Of a DNA stretch of 64,000 nt, positions 40,927 through 50,328 are shown one piece after another. The notes beneath the pieces are model-generated. The model had not been told where the DNA came from and did not search any database. It saw only the letters and a list, made by a program, of their open reading frames with translations. The DNA comes from Pseudomonas sp. KU26590 (GTDB taxonomy: Bacteria > Pseudomonadota > Gammaproteobacteria > Pseudomonadales > Pseudomonadaceae), in contig NZ_CP110644.1 in the NCBI RefSeq assembly GCF_026153515.1, positions 2,137,501 through 2,201,500 on the forward strand. Reading direction: 5' to 3'. The position numbers and the translations under genes were made by a program. Position 1 is the stretch's first letter, and every line of letters begins with the position of its first letter.

Positions 40927-43623
40927 ATGCGCACCGACCAGCCGAAAATGATTTACCTGAAGGATTATCAGGCGCCTGAGTACCTCATTGACGAGACCCA
41001 CCTGACGTTCGAATTGTTCGAGGACCATTCGCTGGTCCACGCGCAGTTGGTGATGCGCCGTAACCCGGAGCGCGCCGCGCTTGCTCAGGGCGCGGCCCTG
41101 CCGCCGCTGGAACTCGACGGCCAGCAGCTTGAACTGCTGTCGGTGAAGCTGGCGGATGTCGACCTGTCCGAGGGCGACCTTGCACAGAACGGCTACCAGC
41201 TGACCTCCGACAGCCTGACCGTGCAGCCGGCCTCCGAGACCTTCACCCTCGACACCACCGTGAAGATCCACCCGGAAACCAACACCGCCCTGGAAGGCCT
41301 GTACAAATCCAGCGGCATGTTCTGCACCCAGTGTGAGGCCGAGGGCTTCCGCAAGATCACCTACTACCTCGACCGCCCCGACGTGATGAGCAAATTCACC
41401 ACGACCGTGAGCGCCAACAAGCAGGCCTTCCCGATTTTGCTGTCCAACGGCAACCTGATCGCCGCCGGTCCTTCCGAAGATGGCGACCGTCACTGGGCAA
41501 CGTGGGAAGACCCGTTCAAGAAGCCGGCTTACCTGTTTGCGCTGGTGGCCGGTGACTTGTGGTGCATTGAAGACACCTTCATCACCATGAGTCAGCGCAA
41601 GGTCACGCTGCGCATCTTCGTCGAGCCGGAAAACGTCGACAAATGCCAGCACGCCATGGACAGCCTGAAGAAGTCCATGCGCTGGGACGAAGAGGTCTAC
41701 GGCCGCGAATACGATCTGGACATCTTCATGATCGTCGCCGTCAACGACTTCAACATGGGCGCCATGGAGAACAAGGGCCTCAACATCTTCAACTCCAGCG
41801 CCGTGCTGGCCCGCGCCGAAACCGCCACCGACGCCGCCCACCAGCGCGTTGAAGCGATCGTCGCCCACGAATACTTCCACAACTGGACCGGCAACCGCGT
41901 CACCTGCCGCGACTGGTTCCAGCTGTCGCTGAAAGAAGGCTTCACGGTGTTCCGTGATTCCGGCTTCTCCGCGGACATGAACTCGGCCACGGTCAAGCGC
42001 ATCCAGGACGTCGCCTACCTGCGCACCCACCAGTTCGCCGAAGACGCCGGCCCCATGGCCCACGCCGTGCGCCCTGACAGCTTCATCGAGATTTCCAACT
42101 TCTACACCCTGACCGTGTACGAAAAGGGCTCGGAAGTGGTCGGCATGATCCACACGCTGCTGGGCGCCGAAGGCTTCCGCAAGGGCAGTGATCTGTACTT
42201 CGAGCGCCACGACGGCCAGGCCGTGACCTGCGACGACTTCGTCAAGGCCATGGAGGACGCCAACGGTGTCGACTTCACCCAGTTCAAGCGCTGGTATTCC
42301 CAGGCCGGAACGCCGCGTCTGGCGGTCAGCGAGTCTTACGACGCTGCCGCGAAAACCTACAGCCTGACCTTCCGTCAGAGCGCGCCGACCACGCCAGGCC
42401 AGCCGGGCGATCAGAAGCTGCCGTTCGTGATCCCGGTCGCCATGGGCCTGCTGGACGCCCAAGGTCAGGAACTGCCGCTGCGCCTGCACGGCGAGGCCCC
42501 GGCGGTGAACACCTCACGCGTGCTCTCGGTGATCGAAGCCGAGCAGACCTTCACCTTCGTCGACATCGCCGAGCAGCCGCTGCCTTCGTTGCTGCGCGGG
42601 TTCTCGGCGCCGGTGAAACTGAGCTTTCCGTACAACCGCGATCAGCTGATGTTCCTCATGCAGCACGACAGCGACGGCTTCAACCGTTGGGATGCCGGTC
42701 AGCAATTGTCGGTTCAGGTGCTGCAAGACCTGATCGGCCAGCACCAGAAGGGCGAGCCGCTGGCCATGGATCAGCGTCTGATCACCGCGCTGCACACCGT
42801 GCTGACCGACGACAGCCTGGATCAGGCCATGGTCGCGGAAATGCTTTCGCTGCCGGGCGAGGCCTATCTGATCGAAATCAGCGAAGTGGCTGACGTCGAC
42901 GCCATCCACGCTGCGCGCGAATTTGCCCGTCAGCAATTGGCTGACAGCCTGAGCGACGCGCTGTGGCAGCGTTATCAGACTAACCGCGAGCTGTCGAAGC
43001 AGACGCCGTACGTGGCCGCATCCGAGCACTTCGCTCGCCGTGCGTTGCAGAACATTGCCCTGTCGTACCTGATGCTGACCGGCAAGCCGGACGTGCTGGC
43101 CGCCGCCATCGACCAGTTCGACAGCGCCGACAACATGACCGAGCGCCTCACCGCGCTGGCCGTGCTGGTGAACTCGCCGTTCGACGCCGAGAAGGCCAAG
43201 GCGCTGGAAGTGTTCGCGGAAAACTTCAAGGACAACGCGCTGGTCATGGATCAGTGGTTCAGCGTGCAGGCCGGCAGCGGCTTGCCGGGCGGGCTGGAGC
43301 GTGTGAAAGCGCTGATGCAGCACCCGGCGTTCACCATGAAGAACCCGAACAAGGTGCGTGCCCTGATCGGCGCCTTTGCCGGGCAGAACCTGATCAACTT
43401 CCATGCGGCGGACGGTTCGGGCTATCGCTTCCTGGCCGATCTGGTCATCGAGCTGAACGGCTTCAACCCGCAGATCGCCTCCCGCCAGTTGGCGCCACTG
43501 ACCCGCTGGCGCAAATACGACAGCGCGCGGCAAGCGCTGATGAAGGCGGAACTGGAGCGCATTCTTGCCTCCGGCCCGCTGTCGCCGGACGTGTATGAAG
43601 TGGTGAGCAAAAGCCTGGCGTAA
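40927..43623 (+). CDS. pepN: aminopeptidase N
   Basis: M1 zinc metalloprotease removing N-terminal residues from peptides in the cytoplasm. GAMEN at residues 278-282, zinc ligands His314 and His318 in HEYFH plus Glu337, and the later catalytic Tyr region (SNFYTLTVYEKGSEV). The C-terminal half is the armadillo-like helical domain. 898 residues, close to the usual 885. It has its own strong terminator. Confidence 0.96.
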   Translation: MRTDQPKMIYLKDYQAPEYLIDETHLTFELFEDHSLVHAQLVMRRNPERAALAQGAALPPLELDGQQLELLSVKLADVDLSEGDLAQNGYQLTSDSLTVQPASETFTLDTTVKIHPETNTALEGLYKSSGMFCTQCEAEGFRKITYYLDRPDVMSKFTTTVSANKQAFPILLSNGNLIAAGPSEDGDRHWATWEDPFKKPAYLFALVAGDLWCIEDTFITMSQRKVTLRIFVEPENVDKCQHAMDSLKKSMRWDEEVYGREYDLDIFMIVAVNDFNMGAMENKGLNIFNSSAVLARAETATDAAHQRVEAIVAHEYFHNWTGNRVTCRDWFQLSLKEGFTVFRDSGFSADMNSATVKRIQDVAYLRTHQFAEDAGPMAHAVRPDSFIEISNFYTLTVYEKGSEVVGMIHTLLGAEGFRKGSDLYFERHDGQAVTCDDFVKAMEDANGVDFTQFKRWYSQAGTPRLAVSESYDAAAKTYSLTFRQSAPTTPGQPGDQKLPFVIPVAMGLLDAQGQELPLRLHGEAPAVNTSRVLSVIEAEQTFTFVDIAEQPLPSLLRGFSAPVKLSFPYNRDQLMFLMQHDSDGFNRWDAGQQLSVQVLQDLIGQHQKGEPLAMDQRLITALHTVLTDDSLDQAMVAEMLSLPGEAYLIEISEVADVDAIHAAREFARQQLADSLSDALWQRYQTNRELSKQTPYVAASEHFARRALQNIALSYLMLTGKPDVLAAAIDQFDSADNMTERLTALAVLVNSPFDAEKAKALEVFAENFKDNALVMDQWFSVQAGSGLPGGLERVKALMQHPAFTMKNPNKVRALIGAFAGQNLINFHAADGSGYRFLADLVIELNGFNPQIASRQLAPLTRWRKYDSARQALMKAELERILASGPLSPDVYEVVSKSLA

Positions 43624-43639
43624 GTCGGGCGGATGTTGA

Positions 43640-43675
43640 AAAGGGCTGTCCGTTTGCGCGGACAGCCCTTTTTTA
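43640..43675 (+). terminator. rho-independent terminator after pepN
   Basis: A 13-bp stem (AAGGGCTGTCCG.. with ..CGGACAGCCCTT) around a short loop followed by TTTTTT. Confidence 0.93.
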
Positions 43676-43731
43676 TGGCCGCTGATTTATGGTTTTAGCG
43701 GCTTCGGATGCTGTCTTGCCCGCGATACCTT

Positions 43732-43826
43732 GGTAGGACTGGCTTTAGCCGGGAAGAGGCCGGTTTGTGCGCCATCCATTTTGCGGTGTAACGAATGACG
43801 CCTTCCCGGCTGAAGCCGGTCCCACA
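43732..43826. repeat. REP inverted pair between pepN and the aldehyde dehydrogenase gene
   Basis: Left arm 43732-43756 (GTAGGACTGGCTTTAGCCGG) and right arm 43801-43826 (CCTTCCCGGCTGAAGCCGGT), with two compensated mismatches. Same class as the 14.4-kb pair. Sits between two convergent genes. Confidence 0.85.
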
Positions 43827-43861
43827 AGTCCAGACGTCCGAGGATTCCGGCGAGTGGGGGA

Positions 43862-45325
43862 TCAGCCGTTGAAGCCGATAATTGCCTTGGTCTCCAGATA
43901 CTCTTCAAACCCCTGCACGCCGTATTCACGACCATTGCCCGAGCGCTTGTAGCCGCCGAAGGGCGCCATGGGATCCCATGCCGGATGGTTCAAATGCACT
44001 TGCCCGGCACGGATGCGCGAAGCGACGGCGCGGCCCAGTTCCAGGTCCTGCGCCTGCACGTGGGCGCCCAGGCCGTAGACCGTGTCGTTGGCGATCGCCA
44101 CGGCTTCGTCGATGGTGTCGTAGGCCAGGATGCACAGCACCGGACCGAAGATTTCCTCCTGAGCGATTCGCATTGCCGAGTCGACTTCGGAGAACACCGT
44201 TGGCCGGGTATAGAAGCCCTTTTCAAACCCAGGCACGCGGCCCGGGCCGCCGCACAGCAGCTTTGCTCCTTCACTGATGCCCGCTTGGATCATGGCCTGG
44301 ACGCGGCTGAACTGTGCTTCGTTGGCAATCGGGCCGAGCTGGGTTTCGGGCGATTGCGGGTCACCGACGATCAATGCGTTGGCGGTGGCGGCGGCCAGCG
44401 CTTCGATTTCGGCGAGGCGGGCGCGGGGCACGATCATTCGGGTCGGCGCGCTGCACGACTGACCAACGTTGCGCAGGGCCGACATCACCCCCAAGGGCAC
44501 GACTTTGGCGAAGTCGGCGTCGGGCAGTATGACGTTCGGCGACTTGCCGCCCAGTTCCTGGGTCACACGCTTCACCGTTACCGCCGCCGCTTGTGCGACG
44601 AGGGCGCCGGCACGGTTTGAGCCGGTGATGGAGATCATGTCGATGTCGGGGTGCGCGGCGATGGCGGCGCCGACGTCCGCGCCGCTGCCGTTCACCAGAT
44701 TGAACACGCCAGGCGGCAGGCCCGCATCGTGGACCAGTTGGGCGAACAGCAGGGCACTCAACGGCGACAGCTCGCTGGGTTTCAGCACCACGGTGCAACC
44801 GGCGGCGAGGGCCGGCGCGACTTTGGCGGTGATCTGATACAGCGGCCAGTTCCACGGCGTGATCAGGCCGCAGACGCCGATGGCTTCGCGTTGAATGGCG
44901 GTGGTGCCTTCAACGGTCTGGAAGCGGTAGGTGGACAGCAGATCGCGAGCGACCCGCACGTGTTCGGCGGCCAGTGGCACTTGCATGGCGCGGGAGAAAC
45001 TGATGGCGGCGCCCATTTCCAGCGACAGGGTCTGGGCCAGCGACTCCTTGCGCTCAAGGATCAGCGCGTGGATGTTTCCCAGGATCGCTGCACGTTCATT
45101 GACCGGCGTTGCCGACCAGCCAGGGAAAGCGGCACGCGCTGCTGCGACTGCGCGATCAACGTCCTCGGCCGAGCCCCGCGCCACTTCCGCCACAACCTCT
45201 TCGGTGGCCGGATTGACCACGGGCAGGCGGGCCGGAACAGCGGGGGAGATCCACTCGCCGTTGATGTAGAAATGCCCGGCGTTTTGCAGCTCGATGCCGT
45301 GGGTATCTGAAGAGTGTGAGGTCAT
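43862..45325 (-). CDS. aldehyde dehydrogenase family protein
   Basis: 487 residues, NAD(P)-dependent. The catalytic Cys is near residue 291 in NVGQSCSAPTRM, the general-base Glu in TQELGGKSPN, and the cofactor loop in TGSNRAG. ATG 45325 has GGGAG 9 bp upstream. Longer reading upstream runs through REP sequence and is rejected. Substrate unknown. It is isolated by REP elements on both sides from pepN and from the amine-oxidase operon. Confidence 0.88.
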   Translation of the reverse strand: MTSHSSDTHGIELQNAGHFYINGEWISPAVPARLPVVNPATEEVVAEVARGSAEDVDRAVAAARAAFPGWSATPVNERAAILGNIHALILERKESLAQTLSLEMGAAISFSRAMQVPLAAEHVRVARDLLSTYRFQTVEGTTAIQREAIGVCGLITPWNWPLYQITAKVAPALAAGCTVVLKPSELSPLSALLFAQLVHDAGLPPGVFNLVNGSGADVGAAIAAHPDIDMISITGSNRAGALVAQAAAVTVKRVTQELGGKSPNVILPDADFAKVVPLGVMSALRNVGQSCSAPTRMIVPRARLAEIEALAAATANALIVGDPQSPETQLGPIANEAQFSRVQAMIQAGISEGAKLLCGGPGRVPGFEKGFYTRPTVFSEVDSAMRIAQEEIFGPVLCILAYDTIDEAVAIANDTVYGLGAHVQAQDLELGRAVASRIRAGQVHLNHPAWDPMAPFGGYKRSGNGREYGVQGFEEYLETKAIIGFNG

Positions 45326-45494
45326 CCAGCTAGCTCCCTGGAGCGGTGATAAGGGCTGCGAACAGCGAGTCCTGACGTCTCGATACGCTAACAAACCGGG
45401 CCAGGCAAAAGATGCCGTTGTTGCGGTCTGCAAGGGAGAATCTGCTGAATCCGGCGGCGTGTACGCCATCAATTTTGCGGCGTGGCGCCTGACG

Positions 45495-45665
45495 CTTTCC
45501 CGGCTAAAGCCGGTCCCACTAGGGATTGCGTACGCTGCCTGATTGGCGGGGTGTATGCGGTCTGTTTTTGTAGGACCGGCTTCAGCCGGGAAGAGGCCAG
45601 TGTGAGCGACATCAATTTCGCGGCGTGGCATCTGAAGCCTTCCCGGCTAAAGCCGGTCCTACAAA
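45495..45665. repeat. REP cluster upstream of the aldehyde dehydrogenase gene (gap 45326-45686)
   Basis: Three arms of the GGACCGGCTTTAGCCGGGAA class: TTCCCGGCTAAAGCCGGTCC at 45497-45516, an opposite arm at 45570-45596, and a third at 45639-45664. The last two form an inverted pair. No gene was seen in the gap. Confidence 0.85.
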
Positions 45666-45686
45666 TCGCGGAGCGCTTGCCAACAC

Positions 45687-46532
45687 TCAGCCAATGGCCT
45701 GGGTCACCATCGCAAACTGGGCAATCCCATCTCGTGACCGCGGCGGTTCGCCCAGTACCATGCGGGGCGCGCGATCGACGCACGGTAGCCCCTGACCCTC
45801 CAGCCAGTCCACCAGACCGCAATCGGCCAGAATGTCGAAGCGCACGAACGCGCCGGGGATCAGGCCCAGCAAGTGCGTGATCATCTGCTGCGCCTGCTCC
45901 AGGTTCTGCGCAACCACCGGCCCGATGAGGTGGCCGCGCCCGAAGCGACGAAGCAGGGCGCAGCCTTTCAGTTGCCCGTGCACCTCGACGCCCACCACAC
46001 ACTCCGCCATCGGCAGCAGATCGTTGAGCACCGCCGTGCGGTCCAGCCCGCTGCCGGCATTGGCCAGTTCGATCACCTGCGGGTACTCGGCCTGAGTCAC
46101 TTCACGACACAGCGCGCCTCCCGTTGCAGCCAGAACCGGCAGCGTCTGCGGCACGCCTTGATGTTGCTGAATCCGCGCGTATTCGACGAAGCCCATGCTC
46201 ACATACAGCGGCGCACCCGATTCAGTGGCATTGAGGATCGGCGTGCGCCGCGCGGTGGCGTCCAGGCACAGGTTCATCAATTGGCGGCCAATGCCTTTGC
46301 TCTGGTGCTGATCACTGACGATCACCAACCCGATGGAAGAATAACCACCCTGATGGCAGGCGAACGCCACGCCCACCAACTGCCCGTGATGTTCAGCAAC
46401 GAAGCCTTCGGACGTGCGCTGCACCATCGCCCAGTCTTCCTCGCGATGGGGCCACTTCAAATGCACGGAGAGCGCGTGGGAGGCGGGCATGTCGGCCGCA
46501 GTGGCCATGCGATAAGCGTAGGCGTCACTCAT
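45687..46532 (-). CDS. double-domain GNAT N-acetyltransferase (GNAT + Acetyltransf_18-like), copy A
   Basis: 281 residues. The N-terminal GNAT domain (about 1-130) has the acetyl-CoA loop QSKGIGRQLM near residue 77; the C-terminal half (about 150-280) resembles the Acetyltransf_18 domain. Fourth gene of an overlapping operon: its ATG overlaps the FAD oxidase stop by 4 bp. It is clearly paralogous to the gene at 53399-54250 (shared LKWPHR.DDWAM-type motif, RTPILNAT, GFVE, TQAIG end). Substrate unknown; an amine or amino acid is likely from context. Confidence 0.82.
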   Translation of the reverse strand: MSDAYAYRMATAADMPASHALSVHLKWPHREEDWAMVQRTSEGFVAEHHGQLVGVAFACHQGGYSSIGLVIVSDQHQSKGIGRQLMNLCLDATARRTPILNATESGAPLYVSMGFVEYARIQQHQGVPQTLPVLAATGGALCREVTQAEYPQVIELANAGSGLDRTAVLNDLLPMAECVVGVEVHGQLKGCALLRRFGRGHLIGPVVAQNLEQAQQMITHLLGLIPGAFVRFDILADCGLVDWLEGQGLPCVDRAPRMVLGEPPRSRDGIAQFAMVTQAIG

Positions 46533-47710
46533 ATGAGTTTTCCTGTACTGATAAGGCTGTTTGCCAGTTGCGGCACCAGCGATGGCTGGGTAAACCGGCG
46601 GATGTCGAAGGGGCTGATGGACGTGCTGGTGCTGCCGGTGCTGATCAATTCGGCCATCACGTCGCCGACGCCAGGGCCGAGCTGAAAGCCATGGCCGCAG
46701 AAGCCGAAGGCGTAAAAAAGCCCGTCAACCATGCCGCTGGGGCCCATCACCGGCAACGAGTCCGGCGTGTAGCTTTCGATGCCGCTCCAGGTGCGGATGA
46801 TGTTGAGCTTCTCGGCGCCGGGCACCAGCCGCTTCATCTGGCGCATCTGATTGATCAGGCTTTCAGGCTTGAAAAATGCCCGACGGTTGACCATGTCCGG
46901 CGCACAACGGGCGCCGCCGCCGATGATGATGTTGCCGCGCGGAATCTGCCGAAAGTAGATCACCTCTTCCTTGATTTTGGTGAACACGCCGATCACCGTG
47001 GGCAAGGCATAAGGCACCGGCTCGGTCACCGACATCTGCGGGCCATTGGGCTCCAGCGGCACCGGTTCATCGAACTGTTGAGACAGTTTGGTCGCCCACG
47101 CGCCGGCCGTGATCAACAGCTGTTCGGCGACAAACAATTGCCCGTCGGTGGTGGTGACGTGGAACTGTCCGCCGACCTTTTGCACGTCGGCGACTTCGGT
47201 GCGTTCTTCGATGCGTGCGCCCAGTCGCCGTGCCGCGCGGGCAAAGGCCGGGGCCGCCAGACGCGGATTGGCGTGACCATCGTGTGGCGCGTAGGAGCCG
47301 CCCTTGACCTCCGCGCCGAGGAAGCCGAAACGCGTGTGCAGCTCGGCACCGCGATAGATTTTCAGGTCCAGTTGCTCGGCTTCCGGCGCGGCGGCATAAG
47401 CCTCCAGCTCGGCGATTTCGTCCTCGCGGTAACACACGCGCATGTGCCCGCTGGGGATGAATTCGAGGTCATCGTCGATCAGCTCCGGCAGGCGTTTCCA
47501 CAAGCCCCACGACCGGTTCGCCAGTTCGAGCTGGCCCAGATAACGTCCTTGGCGGCGGACGTTGCCGAAGTTCACGCCGCTGGCGTACTGACCGATCTGG
47601 TCGCGCTCCAGCAGGGTGACCAAGCGGCCGCGCCGCTGCAGGAAAAACGTCGACGAGGCGCCCATGACGCCGCCGCCGATTACCAGCACATCGCTTTTTT
47701 GCGGGTTCAT
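46529..47710 (-). CDS. FAD-dependent amine/D-amino-acid oxidoreductase (DAO family)
   Basis: 393 residues with the N-terminal FAD motif VIGGGVMGASST (about 10-21) and the C-terminal GFCGHGFQLGPGVGDVMAEL typical of sarcosine oxidase beta/D-amino-acid dehydrogenases. Third gene of the operon, overlapping ridA and the GNAT gene by 4 bp each. Substrate unknown. Together with RidA it suggests oxidation of an amino acid to an imine that RidA would hydrolyse. Confidence 0.83.
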   Translation of the reverse strand: MNPQKSDVLVIGGGVMGASSTFFLQRRGRLVTLLERDQIGQYASGVNFGNVRRQGRYLGQLELANRSWGLWKRLPELIDDDLEFIPSGHMRVCYREDEIAELEAYAAAPEAEQLDLKIYRGAELHTRFGFLGAEVKGGSYAPHDGHANPRLAAPAFARAARRLGARIEERTEVADVQKVGGQFHVTTTDGQLFVAEQLLITAGAWATKLSQQFDEPVPLEPNGPQMSVTEPVPYALPTVIGVFTKIKEEVIYFRQIPRGNIIIGGGARCAPDMVNRRAFFKPESLINQMRQMKRLVPGAEKLNIIRTWSGIESYTPDSLPVMGPSGMVDGLFYAFGFCGHGFQLGPGVGDVMAELISTGSTSTSISPFDIRRFTQPSLVPQLANSLISTGKLI

Positions 47711-48126
47711 GAACGGTCCTCTCCCAGGTTATGGGGTTGCAGGCCACGGGCTATGGCTTCTATCTCAATCAGGTAACCGTGATGCAAAACCGGGACCGGC
47801 ACCACGGCGCGGGCGGGCCGATGCTCGCCCAGATAACGCCCATAGAGTCGGTCAAACGCCGGCCAGTGTTCAATGCCCACGACGTAGACCGTGACTTTCA
47901 GCAAGTCGCTTGGGCTCAGGCCCGCTTCACTGAGGATCGCGACCAGGTTGTCGAGGGCAATCGAGGCCTGTACCTCGAACGGTTGATCGGCGCTGTGCTC
48001 GCCGTTGGCGCGCACTGGCAATTGCCCGGACACGTACACCACGCCGCCGTAGGCCACTGCTTGGGAATAGTGCCCGCCCGGCGCCGCCGCGTCGGCCGTG
48101 TGAATGATTTCGAGATCACCAGCCAT
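47707..48126 (-). CDS. RidA-family enamine/imine deaminase
   Basis: 139 residues. RidA members hydrolyse reactive enamines/imines such as 2-aminoacrylate released by PLP dehydratases or flavin oxidases. Visible: YSQAVAYGGVVYVSGQLPV opening, the SPSDLLKVTVYV segment and Arg in EHRPARAVVPV, near the position of the substrate-binding Arg. Second gene of the operon: overlaps the PLP gene by 11 bp and the oxidase gene by 4 bp. Confidence 0.87.
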   Translation of the reverse strand: MAGDLEIIHTADAAAPGGHYSQAVAYGGVVYVSGQLPVRANGEHSADQPFEVQASIALDNLVAILSEAGLSPSDLLKVTVYVVGIEHWPAFDRLYGRYLGEHRPARAVVPVPVLHHGYLIEIEAIARGLQPHNLGEDRS

Positions 48127-49261
48127 GCAGACGACTCCAGGTGTGCACCGCGCCGTCGGCGTCGAGGGCGTGATAGTCCGGAAACTGCGCGCCGGTGGCG
48201 CAGGCGTGGTTGGGCAGAATGCGCAGGCGGCTGCCGATGGGGAAACGTACGGGGAGGTCGGCACTGCCGGTCTCGCCCAGGGTGATGATCCCGTGCTCCT
48301 GATTGGCGCCGGTGACACACGCGCCTTCGATCCATTCGCCCGACTCGCTGCACACCTGCCCGTAACCGAAATCGTGGCGCTGACGCTGGGTGCCGCGATC
48401 ACGACTCATGGCCATCCAGCCGGCGTCGGTGATAATCCAGCCCTTGTCCTGCTGATGGCCGATCACGGTGGTCAGCACGCTCAGCGCCAACTCGTCGGCC
48501 TGGCAGACGCCGATGTTGTGCATGACCAGATCGAAGAACACATACACGCCGGCACGCACCTCGGTCACGCCGTCCAGATTCAGGGCTGAGAGGGCGGTGG
48601 GCGTGGAACCGATGCTGACCTCCGGGCAGGCAACCCCGGCATCACGGATGCGTTGAGCGGCCTGAACGCAGAGGGCGCGCTCCTGTTCGGCGAGGGCTTG
48701 CAGTGCTTCGGGGTTGTCGAGTTCGTAGCTGGAACCGGCGTGGGTCATCACGCCACGCAATTGCACGCCGCCTTCACTCAGGATGCGCGCCACGTCGATC
48801 AGCGCAGGGTCATCAGCGGCGAGGCCCGAGCGATGGCCGTCGCAGTCCACCTCAATCCAGACGGGCCAGACGGGGTTGGATTCGTCGTGCGCACGCGCAA
48901 ACGCGACGATGGCCTGTGCGCCCTGAACGCTGTCGGTGAGCACGCTCAGGTTGCAGCCGGCGCGCCGCAACGCCAGCGCCTGGAACAATTTGCCGGGCGC
49001 GATCGCGACCGCATACAACACATCGCCGATGCCCTGGTTAAAACAGTGTTCGGCTTCTTTCAGGGTGGACACCGTCACACCACTGGCACCGGCCGCGATC
49101 TGCGCCTGAATCACCGGCAGGCATTTGCTGGTCTTGACGTGGGGACGCAAACGCACGCCGAGGCTGTTCATACGTTGCTGCATGCGCTGGATATTGCGCT
49201 GCATGCGCGGGACGTCCACCAGCGCGGCGGGCGTGTCGAGTGAGGCAATCGGCATAGACAT
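48116..49261 (-). CDS. D-threonine aldolase/D-serine dehydratase-like PLP enzyme
   Basis: 381 residues, fold-type III (alanine-racemase barrel). PLP lysine is Lys43 in RPHVKTSK; the C-terminal metal site of D-threonine aldolase and DSD1-type D-serine dehydratase is visible as His-x-Cys in LPNHACAT. It acts on D-beta-hydroxy amino acids. First gene of the four-gene operon, transcribed away from the LysR gene. The adjacent RidA favours a dehydratase-like reaction that releases an enamine, which is inference. GTG 49294 is a possible longer start. Confidence 0.85.
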   Translation of the reverse strand: MSMPIASLDTPAALVDVPRMQRNIQRMQQRMNSLGVRLRPHVKTSKCLPVIQAQIAAGASGVTVSTLKEAEHCFNQGIGDVLYAVAIAPGKLFQALALRRAGCNLSVLTDSVQGAQAIVAFARAHDESNPVWPVWIEVDCDGHRSGLAADDPALIDVARILSEGGVQLRGVMTHAGSSYELDNPEALQALAEQERALCVQAAQRIRDAGVACPEVSIGSTPTALSALNLDGVTEVRAGVYVFFDLVMHNIGVCQADELALSVLTTVIGHQQDKGWIITDAGWMAMSRDRGTQRQRHDFGYGQVCSESGEWIEGACVTGANQEHGIITLGETGSADLPVRFPIGSRLRILPNHACATGAQFPDYHALDADGAVHTWSRLHGW

Positions 49262-49338
49262 GACGGAACTCGGGTGGCGAGGGACAGGCTGCACTCTACT
49301 CAGCTGTCGTTAAGGTGTGGTTCAATCCAGCCTCATCA

Positions 49339-49361
49339 ATCATTAAGTAAAAGTGAATGAT
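49339..49361 (+). promoter_or_regulatory. candidate LysR operator overlapping the lysR start
   Basis: Inverted ATCATT-N11-AATGAT in the 95-bp divergent region. The right half contains the LysR ATG itself, as in autoregulated LysR genes. It is a short match and could be chance. Confidence 0.35.
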
Positions 49362-50241
49362 CTCCATCGAAGACCTGCGCCTGGCGGTCGCCCTGAGCCG
49401 TGCCGAATCCCTGAGCGCGGCGGCCAGAGCCCTGAATGTCTCGCCGCCGGCATTGTCCATGCGTCTGCGAAAACTGGAGACGCTGCTGGGTCTGACCCTG
49501 GCGAACCGCGACGCCCGCCGCCTGAGCCTGACGGCCGATGGCGAACGCTTCTCCCGGGAAAGCGCGCTGTTGCTCGAACAGCTGGAAGCGCTCCCGGAAT
49601 CCTTCCGGCAAAAGGACGAAAGACTGGTCGGCACGTTGCGGCTGGCGGCGCCGTTCGGCTTTGGACGACAGCGACTGGCGCCGCTGTTGGCGCGTTTCAT
49701 CCGCCTGCATCCGCAGCTGTGCCTGCACCTGGATTTGCGTGAGACGCCTTGGCCGGATCGGCACGACAGCGACGCCGTTATCCACATCGGCCACCTCAAC
49801 GACAGCCTCTGGACCGCGCGGCAGCTCTCACCCAACGAACGCTGGCTGTGCGCAAGCCCGGCCTACCTTCAGGAACACGGCGAGCCGACGTCGCCGGACC
49901 AACTCAGCGCCCATCGCTGCATCTGCATCCGTGAAAACGACGAAGACGTCACGCTCTGGCACCTGCGCAAAGGCCCCGCCCGCAAAACCCTGCGCGTCGA
50001 ACCGGCCCTGCTGACCAACGACGGCAGCGTCGCCCGCCGCTGGGCCGAACAAGGCCTGGGTTTGGTCCTGCGCTCGCAATGGGACGTCAGCGAAGCCATC
50101 GCCAGCGGCAACCTCGTGCGCGTCCTCGCCGACTGGAACTTCGACAGCGCCCCCGTCAACCTCCTCGTGCCTTCACGAAAACTCCGTAGTCCGCGGGTGC
50201 AGGCGCTGGTGGCGTTTCTGGAGGATGCGTTGAGGGTGTGA
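49357..50241 (+). CDS. LysR-family transcriptional regulator
   Basis: 294 residues. Winged helix-turn-helix at about residues 1-60 (AARALNVSPPALSMRLRKLE), then a periplasmic-binding-like effector domain. It lies 95 bp from and divergent to the D-threonine-aldolase-like operon, the usual place for its activator. The effector may be a D-hydroxy amino acid. Confidence 0.9.
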   Translation: MISIEDLRLAVALSRAESLSAAARALNVSPPALSMRLRKLETLLGLTLANRDARRLSLTADGERFSRESALLLEQLEALPESFRQKDERLVGTLRLAAPFGFGRQRLAPLLARFIRLHPQLCLHLDLRETPWPDRHDSDAVIHIGHLNDSLWTARQLSPNERWLCASPAYLQEHGEPTSPDQLSAHRCICIRENDEDVTLWHLRKGPARKTLRVEPALLTNDGSVARRWAEQGLGLVLRSQWDVSEAIASGNLVRVLADWNFDSAPVNLLVPSRKLRSPRVQALVAFLEDALRV

Positions 50242-50262
50242 GCAGGCGAACCTGCAGCACGC

Positions 50263-50325
50263 TGATGATCGTTCCCACGCTCCGCGTGGTAATGCAGCCT
50301 CGGACGCTCCGCGTCCTTGACTGCA
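50263..50325. repeat. second-class repeat (GATCGTTCCCACGCTCCGCG) after the LysR gene
   Basis: GATCGTTCCCACGCTCCGCG at 50268-50287 is the same element found at 54466; its inverted partner with AGCGTGGGAACGATC ends near 50890. The pair brackets the REP array. Confidence 0.7.
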
Positions 50326-50328
50326 CTT

